The translations under genes and the position numbers were made by a program. The notes under the pieces are model-generated. The model saw nothing but the letters and a program-made list of their open reading frames with translations. It was not told where the DNA came from and made no database searches. From assembly GCA_018267875.1 (NCBI GenBank), contig JAFDXP010000029.1, positions 1-35,257 of the forward strand: DNA of 35,257 nt. The letters run 5' to 3'. Positions 26,201 through 32,808 of the stretch are shown one piece after another. Source of the stretch: Bacteroidota bacterium (lineage in GTDB: Bacteria; Bacteroidota; Bacteroidia; Chitinophagales; Chitinophagaceae). How positions within the stretch are numbered: position 1 is the stretch's first letter; every line of letters starts with the position of its first letter.

Positions 26201-27357
26201 TGCCGGCTTATAGTTTTACAAGAGGAACTTGGGCACCGTATGTATTAGGCGCATTTGATAATGGAGCTGGTTGCGATTTTGGTGTTATTCGTGATGAGAA
26301 TAATAGAATACCTACACTTCGCAGTCTTTATGGAGTTGATATTGTTTTCACTCCTGATACTTCTAAATGGTCTCGTTGCGTAGTGGTTGAAACCAATAAT
26401 GGTGGATTAGGAGAAGGTGGTGTACAGAAATTAGACATTCGTAGTCATCAGTCTTGGAATAAGCAGTATGACAATAGCGGAAACCCTGTTTATTCAACTG
26501 TTTCAAAAGATACCGGTTTTTCTTGGTTCCCTGGCTATGCCATAAATATTGAAACAGGACAACGTCTAAACATTATTTTTGGTGAAGATTCATATCTAAC
26601 TGCAAGCAATGGACGTGATATGCTATGGAATCCAACGAATGTACTTATTGACGCAGGTGGAAACAATGTATGGGGTGGTCGCCACTTTGTATATGTTTCA
26701 TCTACAAAATACGATGGTTGTGATAGTTTATCAAAAGTGATGGCAAGTACTAATATTCCAAAGAAAAATAGTGCTTATCAGTCCTTTATGTGGATGGGCT
26801 TACCTATGACAAATGTAGGATTTGCTATGCGCTCTTTGAAAGATGGTTTGATTCCTACAGTTACAACACTGAAATTCCGTATAACACGACCTTATGCACG
26901 GTATATTGCTCCTGGAGTAGATACTATGGCAATGTATAGTAATAAAGGTTTCCCTTGGTACCAATTCAGCACCAATTCTTTAGCAACAAAAGATCTTAGT
27001 GACGCAAACAATAAATACTATAATGATAAGCAAGCATTATTAGACAAAATGTTTGTTGTTCCTAATCCATATTATGCTAATTCGCCAGGTTATGAAATTA
27101 ACCGCCTTGATACACGTGTACGAATTGTCGGATTACCTACTAAAGCCACCATTATGATTTATTCTTTAGACGGTTCATTAATTAGAAAATTGGATAAGGA
27201 TAATAATGTTTCTTTCTTAGATTGGGATATTCGAAATGCTAAAGGATTGCCGATTGCAAGTGGTATGTATTTAGTACATATAAATGCACAAGGTATTGGA
27301 GAGAAAATTATTCGCTGGTTTGGCGCAATGCGTCCAATAGACATCACTCAATATTAA
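23260..27357 (+). CDS. Giant secreted protein with extended FlgD/T9SS-like C-terminal domain
   Basis: 1365 residues. A signal peptide (about 1-26, ending AQA) precedes a conserved N-terminal part: LDINNVRARLMTGGDMWWNQ, YEIPKGSKKNSLFAGSVWVGGF, then a WPGPL motif. I know this pattern from large Bacteroidota proteins of unknown function that carry T9SS signals. No catalytic motif was recognised. The last about 100 residues (from about 1264) form an immunoglobulin-like sorting domain: VVPNPYYANSPGY, RVRIVGLPTKATIMIYSLDGSLIRKL, DWDIRNAKGLPIASGMYLVHI. Unlike the canonical domain of the protein at 8872, it runs on after GEKII into a 13-residue tail, RWFGAMRPIDITQY. It probably reaches the cell surface through T9SS with help from the PorV-like protein encoded next. 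The protein is rich in Asn, Gly and Tyr. Confidence 0.8.
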   Translation: MFKNQISYRLFVSAAAMLGTVLSAQAMPTVGSVKKKELLRTAAGCDPATASIELDINNVRARLMTGGDMWWNQGTNSAAYEIPKGSKKNSLFAGSVWVGGFTADKQLKVCAQTYRIDGNDYWPGPLRRTSSGAMVTDKAQCSDWDRFWKVDRATISRFREFARNNNLAAAQTSDFQSIWEWPAYGNGIGGTMNQNSYSRAKGTSGLPLNMDDNHSSGYAPFVNNPQDPLNNPDIYEPERGDFPGDVAIGDLLGDQYIWWVFNDVGNTKGQTKTESIGMEVQTGAFAFSSKDFMNDATFYNYRLINWGTSNLDSTFMATWTDADLGYAFDDYIGCDTIRGLGILYNGTNFDGHGEANSYGADIPMIGVDFFRGPHKYFYNQGVLVKDSVLKMTAFTYFNNGDDQRIGDPRNGVQVYNYITGTSRNGQTFNNDFQGPGVKTTALGPGPKTSYVFFGDPDKNEWSECNCGNPPFDRRFIHSAGPFVLYPGNVNDITIGAVWVASVGGCPVTSFKKIRLADDVAQSLFDNGFKTIEGPEAPLLVKREMDNKIIFYLQNPTYSTNFQEKFGYQKDSAKYRVKALKAINQHSPDSLYQFEGYIVYQLKNNQISLGQIFNERGELNTDVAQIVFQCDLKNGRTQIVNWAKNINITNCPDTCWDPQIKVNGRDSGIVHSFSVTKDMFATGLNQNLVNYKNYYYVAIAYAYNNFANFDPRHQETTQDVVYLESAHGPGGSPIQIIEAMPNPFSHQVGTQINSDFGDGVVIRKLEGIGNGGNFLEMSDSSVLEALSPTTGYQSSKPVYMAGKGPVNLKVVDPLKVVSGTWSIYVSPDTRQPAPYTRIGANYDQMVTENLIANKTRWTLVRNGQDTVYSEMNIDNLNEQIIANYGISIAMQQQVLPGEDESNGDGLLTQQGVSASSQIVFANPTLTWLGGVNDGQQTSPQNWIRGGMYVYQSQPGQPTPPCNYNSVTLKYTRDSLSFYENLLPAYSFTRGTWAPYVLGAFDNGAGCDFGVIRDENNRIPTLRSLYGVDIVFTPDTSKWSRCVVVETNNGGLGEGGVQKLDIRSHQSWNKQYDNSGNPVYSTVSKDTGFSWFPGYAINIETGQRLNIIFGEDSYLTASNGRDMLWNPTNVLIDAGGNNVWGGRHFVYVSSTKYDGCDSLSKVMASTNIPKKNSAYQSFMWMGLPMTNVGFAMRSLKDGLIPTVTTLKFRITRPYARYIAPGVDTMAMYSNKGFPWYQFSTNSLATKDLSDANNKYYNDKQALLDKMFVVPNPYYANSPGYEINRLDTRVRIVGLPTKATIMIYSLDGSLIRKLDKDNNVSFLDWDIRNAKGLPIASGMYLVHINAQGIGEKIIRWFGAMRPIDITQY

Positions 27358-27365
27358 TTTAAACA

Positions 27366-27391
27366 GGTAAGTCCGTTTAGGCGGACTTACC
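27366..27391 (+). promoter_or_regulatory. Intercistronic hairpin between the secreted protein and PorV-like genes
   Basis: GGTAAGTCCG (27366-27375) and CGGACTTACC (27382-27391) form a perfect 10-bp stem with a 6-base loop, 18 bases before the PorV-like start codon. No T-run follows, so it looks like an mRNA processing or stabilising element, or a partial terminator setting the ratio of the two proteins, rather than a full stop. Confidence 0.6.
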
Positions 27392-27409
27392 AAATTTCAT
27401 ATTTAGTCT

Positions 27410-28525
27410 ATGAAAAAAATTATAGCAAACGCTTCGATTGTAGCATGTGCCGTTGTCTTAGCTGTGCCGGCCTTTGCAGGTAATAAAGATCGGACGGGTC
27501 AAGCAGGTGCCACAGAATTGCTCATTAATCCATGGGCACAAAGCACTGGTCTTTTTGGAATGAATAGTTCGTATGTTCGAGGTGTAGAATCCATGAAGAA
27601 CAATATTGCCGGTTTAGCATACGTGCAAAATACGGAAGTAGGTATGGCTCATTCTATTTACTTACGAGGTTCAAATGTGTCTGTCAATAACCTTGGCATG
27701 GCACAAAAGGTAGGAAATGCTGGTGTTATTGGTTTTAATATCATGTCAATGAGTTTTGGTAACATTCCAATCACTACTACTGAAGATCCTGAAGGTAAAA
27801 ATAGTGGAAGCTATAACCCTCAGTTTTTAACCTTTCAACTTGGTTATGCTAAAGAATTTTCAAACAGCATACGAGCCGGTTTAGGTGCAACATTTGTTTC
27901 TGAACAAATTACAAATGTAAAAGCTACCGGTGCTTGTTTTGAAGGCGGTGTTCAGTACGTTACAGGAAAAAGAGATAATTTTCATTTTGGGGTTACTCTT
28001 CGTAATGTAGGAACGAATATGAGATTTTCTGGGCAAGGGTTTGCCTTTGATGCACAAATGCCAGGTAATACTACCAGCCAACAGTTTAGCACACAAACGC
28101 CAACTGAAAAATTCGAAATGCCTACTTACTTGAATTTTGGAGCATCTTATGATTTTTATTTAGATGAAAAGCGTTTACAAAACGAAGATGAAAAGCCAAA
28201 GCATCGTGCATCAGTTATGCTGAATTTCACATCTAATTCATTTAATAATGACTATATAGGCGGCGGTGTAGAATATGCTTTTAAAGAAACCTTTATGATT
28301 CGCGGTGCTTATCGTTGGGAGCAAGGCATTGGCAGTACTAATTCAAACACATTTTATACAGGAATTGCTGCCGGAGCCAGCATTCAAAAAGCTATTGGCG
28401 AACGGGGACCTATTTTAGCAATTGATTACTCTTATCGTCCAACAGCTCGTCCTAATAATGGCGTTCATGTATTTTCACTTCGCTTTATGACACGTCCAAA
28501 GTCTAAAAAGACTGTGGAAGAATAA
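27410..28525 (+). CDS. PorV/PorQ family outer-membrane protein
   Basis: 371 residues. Signal peptide (MKKIIANASIVACAVVLAVPAFA) is followed by the family opening GATELLINPWAQSTGLFGMNSSYVRGVESMKNNIAGLAYVQNTEVGMAHSIYL and a FadL-like beta-barrel ending HVFSLRFMTR. PorV is the T9SS outer-membrane shuttle that carries substrates from the SprA/Sov channel to the attachment complex; paralogues (PorQ and others) serve special substrates. Because the gene stands directly after the giant secreted protein, I infer that it is a dedicated partner of that protein and not the general PorV. It may equally be a plain barrel of the same fold. A strong terminator follows the stop. Confidence 0.82.
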   Translation: MKKIIANASIVACAVVLAVPAFAGNKDRTGQAGATELLINPWAQSTGLFGMNSSYVRGVESMKNNIAGLAYVQNTEVGMAHSIYLRGSNVSVNNLGMAQKVGNAGVIGFNIMSMSFGNIPITTTEDPEGKNSGSYNPQFLTFQLGYAKEFSNSIRAGLGATFVSEQITNVKATGACFEGGVQYVTGKRDNFHFGVTLRNVGTNMRFSGQGFAFDAQMPGNTTSQQFSTQTPTEKFEMPTYLNFGASYDFYLDEKRLQNEDEKPKHRASVMLNFTSNSFNNDYIGGGVEYAFKETFMIRGAYRWEQGIGSTNSNTFYTGIAAGASIQKAIGERGPILAIDYSYRPTARPNNGVHVFSLRFMTRPKSKKTVEE

Positions 28526-28533
28526 ATTTTTTG

Positions 28534-28541
28534 TAATTTTG
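28534..28541 (+). promoter_or_regulatory. -7 promoter element in front of the greA leader hairpin
   Basis: TAATTTTG, a perfect TAnnTTTG, lies 9 bases after the PorV-like stop and 6 bases upstream of an intrinsic terminator. Transcripts from it would begin at about 28546, at the foot of the hairpin. No clear -33 TTG is present. Confidence 0.5.
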
Positions 28542-28547
28542 CACTTT

Positions 28548-28585
28548 CAACGCTTCTGTTTCATGCAGAGGCGTTGTATTTTTTT
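28548..28585 (+). terminator. Intrinsic terminator/attenuator between the PorV-like gene and greA
   Basis: CAACGCTTCTG (28548-28558) pairs with CAGAGGCGTTG (28566-28576) in an 11-bp stem (one G-U pair) with a 7-base loop, followed by TATTTTTTT. It ends the surface cassette. Because a -7 element lies just in front of it, it would also sit at the very 5' end of the greA mRNA. Confidence 0.8.
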
Positions 28586-28608
28586 GAAGACTAAACACCA
28601 GATTGATC

Positions 28609-29082
28609 ATGTCGGGTATAAATTACGTAACAAAAGCTACTCTCGAACAAATGAGAGTAGAACTAAGTCAATTGAAAACAAGTGGTCGTGCTGAAATAGC
28701 TCGACAAATAGCAGAGGCCAGAGAAAAGGGCGACCTTAGAGAAAATGCTGAATATGATGCAGCTAAAGAAGCTCAAGGTTATCACGAAGCAAAAATTGCT
28801 CAATTAGAATCTGCAATTGCAACAGCACGAATTATTGAAGCTAAAGATATAGACACCAGTAAGGTATCCATTTTAAGTAAGGTAAAAGTAACAAACTTAG
28901 CTACTAAGAAAACGATGGAATACCAAATTGTTTCAGAAAAGGAAGCTGATTTAAAGGCAGCAAAAATTTCTGTTACATCTCCTATAGGTAAAGGATTGTT
29001 GGGAAAAGCAGTTGGTGATATTGCTGAAATAACAGCCCCAAGGGGAATGCTGAAATTTAAAATTGAAAATATTTCCGTATAA
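28609..29082 (+). CDS. greA: Transcription elongation factor GreA
   Basis: 157 residues from ATG 28609 (MSGINYVTKATLEQMRVEL), the standard length. An N-terminal antiparallel coiled coil carries the acidic tip GDLRENAEYDAAKEAQG, which enters the RNA polymerase secondary channel and triggers cleavage of backtracked RNA. The C-terminal FKBP-like domain includes SPIGKGLLGKAVGDIAEI. Key acidic residues at the tip (Asp and Glu in DLRENAEYD) are present. The upstream TTG at 28603 is not the likely start. A terminator-like hairpin stands in the leader, see findings. The HIT gene follows after 4 bases, in operon. Confidence 0.95.
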   Translation: MSGINYVTKATLEQMRVELSQLKTSGRAEIARQIAEAREKGDLRENAEYDAAKEAQGYHEAKIAQLESAIATARIIEAKDIDTSKVSILSKVKVTNLATKKTMEYQIVSEKEADLKAAKISVTSPIGKGLLGKAVGDIAEITAPRGMLKFKIENISV

Positions 29083-29086
29083 TTTT

Positions 29087-29479
29087 ATGGCTACTATTTT
29101 TTCAAAAATCATTCAAGGTGAAATACCTTGCTTTAAAATTGCTGAAAACCAACATTTCTTTGCCTTTTTAGATATATTTCCTCTTGTTGAAGGGCATGTT
29201 TTGGTTATACCAAAAGTTGAAGTAGATCGTTTTTTTGATGTTGACGATTCATTACTTAGTGAATGGTTGATTTTTGCAAAACCAATTGCTAGAGCTATTG
29301 AAAAGTCTTTTCCATGTAATCGCTGCGGCATAAGTGTTGTTGGATTGGAAGTTCCTCATGCTCACATGCACCTTGTACCAATAAACACGATGGATGATTT
29401 GAATTTTTCCCGAAAAAAAATGAAACTTTCAAATGATCAACTAAAGGAAATTCAACTAAAAATTGTTTCAGCTTTATAG
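29087..29479 (+). CDS. HIT family nucleotide-binding protein
   Basis: 130 residues from ATG 29087 (MATIFSKIIQGEIPCFKIAEN), 4 bases after the greA stop. The HIT signature His91-Ala-His93-Met-His95-Leu is intact, as is the strand VEGHVLVIPK. Such HINT-like proteins hydrolyse AMP-lysine, AMP-phosphoramidates or dinucleoside polyphosphates in the cytoplasm. The greA-HIT arrangement makes an operon. A longer open frame from 29063 overlaps greA and lacks family support. Confidence 0.92.
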   Translation: MATIFSKIIQGEIPCFKIAENQHFFAFLDIFPLVEGHVLVIPKVEVDRFFDVDDSLLSEWLIFAKPIARAIEKSFPCNRCGISVVGLEVPHAHMHLVPINTMDDLNFSRKKMKLSNDQLKEIQLKIVSAL

Positions 29480-29507
29480 CTTGATAGAAGAGGTGCATTT
29501 ATCTTTA

Positions 29508-29801
29508 CTATTGCTTTGAGATGGATTGAACACTCCATGCTTGTGCTTTCTCAAAAAAAAGTATTCGTGTGAGTCCCCAGGTATCTTTGAAAAACTCAGA
29601 AAAGCGATACTTGTCAAGTGATGTTTGGCTTTGCCAAATGCTGTATGTGAAGAAAATGGTTGGATCTGTAGTATCGCGCCATAATTCTAAATGAGCACAA
29701 CCCTCAAAAGATCTGATTTGTGCCTTTCGAGTTTCAAATAATTCCTGAAAAATAGAACAATCTGATGGGTTAAATCGCATTTTTACGATTCGGATAATCA
29801 T
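29508..29801 (-). CDS. ABM-domain (antibiotic biosynthesis monooxygenase-like) protein
   Basis: 97 residues, a single ferredoxin-like ABM domain: MIIRIVKMRFNPSDCSIFQELF, then IRSFEGCAHLELWRDTTDPTIFFTYSIWQS and SLDKYRFSEFFKDTW. Family members are small dimers. Some are cofactorless monooxygenases or haem-degrading enzymes, but most are uncharacterised, and the family name does not imply antibiotic synthesis here. Its ATG overlaps the TGA stop of the upstream SAM-hydrolase-family gene (ATGA), so the two proteins are made together. The context suggests a role in metabolite repair or detoxification (weak inference). Confidence 0.8.
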   Translation of the reverse strand: MIIRIVKMRFNPSDCSIFQELFETRKAQIRSFEGCAHLELWRDTTDPTIFFTYSIWQSQTSLDKYRFSEFFKDTWGLTRILFFEKAQAWSVQSISKQ

Positions 29802-30586
29802 ACAAATCGAATTTTTATGGTGTTGTAAATCAAATGATGTTGTTGATATAATCGTAACCCAAATAATCCGGCGGCATCTCCTTGTGACACACCAATTTCA
29901 AGGTAGCCGGCGGCATTAAAACGACACAATTTTGATCCGGGAGTCAAATCGGAAAAATGATGACTCACTTCGCTCACACGTTCTTTACGAGCAAATTCAA
30001 TATAAAAACGACGACCCTTTCGAGCAGATTCAAATTGAGTTTCAGTAATGTTAAGCACAACGGTTCCAAAATGGTCAATATGTATGACATGACACTCCAA
30101 TCCATCTTCATTAATAGAAGGAAGCCAGTGAAGGGGTGCATGTTTCATCTCACACTCGGTTAATTGAGAGTGTTCATTCCGTTGAATAAGTGCAATGATT
30201 TCTCCAGTGCGGTGAAGCCAATGTACAAACTGCTTATCCTTTCCGGCATCTAAGCCATTCCAAGTGGGTTTGTGATAAGGGTCAACCGCTAAAGAAAGAA
30301 CACCATTATCCGGCGCAATAAAATATTGACCATCTTGTTCACACAAAATCATTCGAGGTTCTTTTTCTGAAAAGACATCGAATAGAACAACGTGAATTGT
30401 ACCTGAAGGGAAATGCCGATAAGCATTGGCTAACAAATAGGCAGCTTGTTGCAAATGATAGGGTGCAACTGTGTGGCTAATGTCTATAATTGAAACATCA
30501 GTTGTATATTGAATCAAGATACCTTTTGCAATAGCTACGGAAGCATCTGTCAACCCCAAGTCAGAAAGCAGTGTAAGGCATTTCAT
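29798..30586 (-). CDS. SAM hydrolase/SAM-dependent halogenase family protein (DUF62)
   Basis: 262 residues from ATG 30586 (MKCLTLLSDLGLTDASVAIAKG). The N-terminal domain keeps LLSDLG, IIDISHTVAPYHLQQAAYLLAN and YFIAPDNGVLSLAV; the C-terminal barrel has IHIDHFGTVVLNI. The family holds SAM hydroxide adenosyltransferases (SAM to adenosine and methionine) and the rarer chlorinases and fluorinases. The common form is the hydrolase, and nothing here points to a halogenase. It overlaps the ABM gene by an ATGA. The strongest promoter in the window (30596-30626) lies 9 bases upstream. Confidence 0.88.
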   Translation of the reverse strand: MKCLTLLSDLGLTDASVAIAKGILIQYTTDVSIIDISHTVAPYHLQQAAYLLANAYRHFPSGTIHVVLFDVFSEKEPRMILCEQDGQYFIAPDNGVLSLAVDPYHKPTWNGLDAGKDKQFVHWLHRTGEIIALIQRNEHSQLTECEMKHAPLHWLPSINEDGLECHVIHIDHFGTVVLNITETQFESARKGRRFYIEFARKERVSEVSHHFSDLTPGSKLCRFNAAGYLEIGVSQGDAAGLFGLRLYQQHHLIYNTIKIRFV

Positions 30587-30595
30587 ACCGCGTTG

Positions 30596-30626
30596 CAAAA
30601 GTAACATGCAATCACCTTCTCACAAA
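30596..30626 (-). promoter_or_regulatory. Promoter of the SAM-hydrolase/ABM operon
   Basis: On the minus strand TTTG (30623-30626), a 19-base spacer and TACTTTTG (30596-30603): both elements match the Bacteroidota consensus perfectly. The element ends 9 bases before the ATG, giving a leader of only a few bases. Confidence 0.75.
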
Positions 30627-30723
30627 AGATTGTAAACAAGGTTCTGTAATCCGATTCAAAATAATTTCCTTCCTTTATCGTTATTCTTTTGGTTATTTTA
30701 CCTTTACTGCTTAACTGTTTTTC

Positions 30724-32154
30724 ATGCGGGTTCAAACCTATCTTGCTCTTATCCTTTGCACGGCTATCATTGCACTGAGCAGTGCGTGTAAAAAAGACCA
30801 ATTTCTCTCTTCTGGGGGCGAAGTACGCTTTTCAACTGACACTTTGAATTTTGATACGGTTTTTACCTCCTTAGGAAGTTTTACGCTACCCGTAAAGATT
30901 GTTAACCCGCAAGGACAAAGAATTGTATTGCAATCTGTGAGATTGAATGGAGGAAACGTATCTTACTTTCATTTGAACATAAATGGAATAAGTGGGAACA
31001 ATTTAAGCAATGTAGAATTAGCCGCTCATGATAGTATTTATGTTTTTGCCACTGTCAAAATAGACCCTAACAACGATACAATTCCTTTTGTGGTTGAAGA
31101 TAAGCTCATAGCGACTTTGAACGGGAATGACTATTCAATTCCACTATATGCCTATGGGCAAAATGCTTATTATTTACGTGATAGTGTGATTCAAAAAAAT
31201 GATGTTTGGAAGACAGATAAGCCTTATGTTATTCTTCATAGCGCGTTGGTAGATAAGGGTTTTACACTCACCATTCCGCCACGTGCAAGAGTATATATGC
31301 ACGCAGATTCTCGCTTGTATGTACGTGGACAATTGTTGTGTGGTGTTGGCGGAAGCAAAAAGGATACTGTTGTTTTTCAAGGTGACCGATTAGATAGAGG
31401 CTATTTTGGAAACAAGGGCTATCCGGGCGAATGGGGTGGGCTTTATTTTGATAGCAGCAGCATTGGTAACAGAATAGAAAATACCAGAATTATCAATTGT
31501 GGTAATGCATCGGGTGGCGGTCTGCCCTTTGCTATTGAAGTGTTTGGAAAACCCAGCTCGCCCAATCAACTCAGTCTTGTAAATACGATAATTGATAATT
31601 CATTTGGACATGGGATTTTATGTTTTCAGGCTAACGTTCAGGCAGATAACTTATTGGTAACTCGTTGTGGCGCACAAGCACTTGCTATTCTTCAAGGCGG
31701 AAACTATCAATTCAATAATTGCAACTTTATTGACTTGTCGAGGTCTGATGAACCACTTGCAGCTGTGTTGAACTATTTTGCTGTTGATAACACAACATCA
31801 ATTGTTGGTGACCTAAATGCACAATTTGCCAACTGTGTTTTTTACTTTTCTCCTAACCCAACTGATTCCAGCTATGATTTGGATAAAGTAGTGTGTGCAA
31901 AGAAAGATGCTGCAAACTATAACGTTGTTTTTCAAAATTGCTTGATTGAAAACAAAAATTCAATCCCCGTTGCACAACAATCAAACAATATCTTGAACAA
32001 ACATCCCTATTTTGAAAACGAACAAAAACTAAACTTTAGATTAAGCCCACAATCCCCGCTAATTGGTGCCGGAATAACCACTTCTGCAATAAAAGATTTG
32101 GATGATTATTTTAGGATGGGTGCTTTTGATATAGGCTGTTATCAATTTCATTAA
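30724..32154 (+). CDS. Lipoprotein with right-handed beta-helix-like repeats
   Basis: 476 residues. Lipoprotein signal (ALSSAC, Cys22) followed by KKDQFLSSGG. The opening RFSTDTLNFDTVFTSLGSFTLPVKIVNPQ is a known Bacteroidota lipoprotein pattern, an Ig-like domain (about 35-145). From about 170 to 440 short repeating strands (RLYVRGQLLCGVGG, WGGLYFDSSSIGNRIENTRIINCGNA, LSLVNTIIDNSFGHGILC, NYQFNNCNFID) suggest a parallel beta-helix. The end carries SPLIGAGITT and FDIGCYQ, as in parallel-beta-helix surface proteins. No catalytic residues were recognised, so it may bind or organise surface polysaccharide (inference). Its stop overlaps the stop of the convergent idi gene. Confidence 0.8.
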   Translation: MRVQTYLALILCTAIIALSSACKKDQFLSSGGEVRFSTDTLNFDTVFTSLGSFTLPVKIVNPQGQRIVLQSVRLNGGNVSYFHLNINGISGNNLSNVELAAHDSIYVFATVKIDPNNDTIPFVVEDKLIATLNGNDYSIPLYAYGQNAYYLRDSVIQKNDVWKTDKPYVILHSALVDKGFTLTIPPRARVYMHADSRLYVRGQLLCGVGGSKKDTVVFQGDRLDRGYFGNKGYPGEWGGLYFDSSSIGNRIENTRIINCGNASGGGLPFAIEVFGKPSSPNQLSLVNTIIDNSFGHGILCFQANVQADNLLVTRCGAQALAILQGGNYQFNNCNFIDLSRSDEPLAAVLNYFAVDNTTSIVGDLNAQFANCVFYFSPNPTDSSYDLDKVVCAKKDAANYNVVFQNCLIENKNSIPVAQQSNNILNKHPYFENEQKLNFRLSPQSPLIGAGITTSAIKDLDDYFRMGAFDIGCYQFH

Positions 32155-32690
32155 GCCTCAATCCCATTGACTTGAAGGGCTGTAAGAAATGTTGGCATTA
32201 CTAATAAAAACCATGCTGTAAAGTCTTGTGGGCGTGCATTTATCCATGTATTGAGAGAAGCCAAATCTATTATTTTATAGTTTGCTACTTCTGTGTCGTT
32301 TAATTTAATTTGACCTTTATAACGTCCCCAAAATACATGGTCATACTCGTTTTCTATTAACCCATTACCTACTGATGCTTGATATCGAAAATGAAAGAGA
32401 GATTCTAAGTGACAACTGAAACCCATTTCTTCTTGCAAACGTCTTTGCGCAGCAGAAAGTGCAACTTCACCGGGCATTTGATGAGAACAGCATGTATTGG
32501 TCCAAAGTCCGCCAGAATGATACTTGTTGAAAGCTCGTTGTTGTAAGATCAAATTGTTTTCATGATCTAAAATAAAGATGCTGAAAGCACGATGCAATGC
32601 CCCTATTTGATGTGCTGCCAACTTTTCCATAGTTCCTATTTCTTCATCTTGTTCATTGACCAAGACAACAAGTTCATCCATTTGATTCAT
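32151..32690 (-). CDS. idi: Isopentenyl-diphosphate delta-isomerase, type 1
   Basis: 179 residues. It interconverts IPP and DMAPP in isoprenoid synthesis (quinone tails, undecaprenyl, carotenoids). The Nudix fold is visible as GEVALSAAQRRLQEEMG. Catalytic Cys68 is in TNTCCSH, the metal ligands are His27, His33, His70, and the acidic pair is Glu113/Glu115 in ENEYDHVFW. All needed residues are present. Translation could start at 32690 (MNQMDEL) or 32681 (MDELVVLV). The stop codon shares bases with that of the lipoprotein gene on the other strand. Confidence 0.94.
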   Translation of the reverse strand: MNQMDELVVLVNEQDEEIGTMEKLAAHQIGALHRAFSIFILDHENNLILQQRAFNKYHSGGLWTNTCCSHQMPGEVALSAAQRRLQEEMGFSCHLESLFHFRYQASVGNGLIENEYDHVFWGRYKGQIKLNDTEVANYKIIDLASLNTWINARPQDFTAWFLLVMPTFLTALQVNGIEA

Positions 32691-32808
32691 TTTTTAGTTG
32701 GGCAATAAAAAGTGTATAGATAGGGCAGTTAAAACACAAACAGTTTGTTTCCTTTATTTAAACACTAATGATAAAACTGAAAATAGAATGCAAGACTGAA
32801 ATTAATGT

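Noticed and set aside
29798-30586. DUF62 protein considered as a halogenase
   Set aside because: The family also contains common SAM hydrolases, and I see no halogenase-specific insert or neighbouring organohalogen pathway genes.
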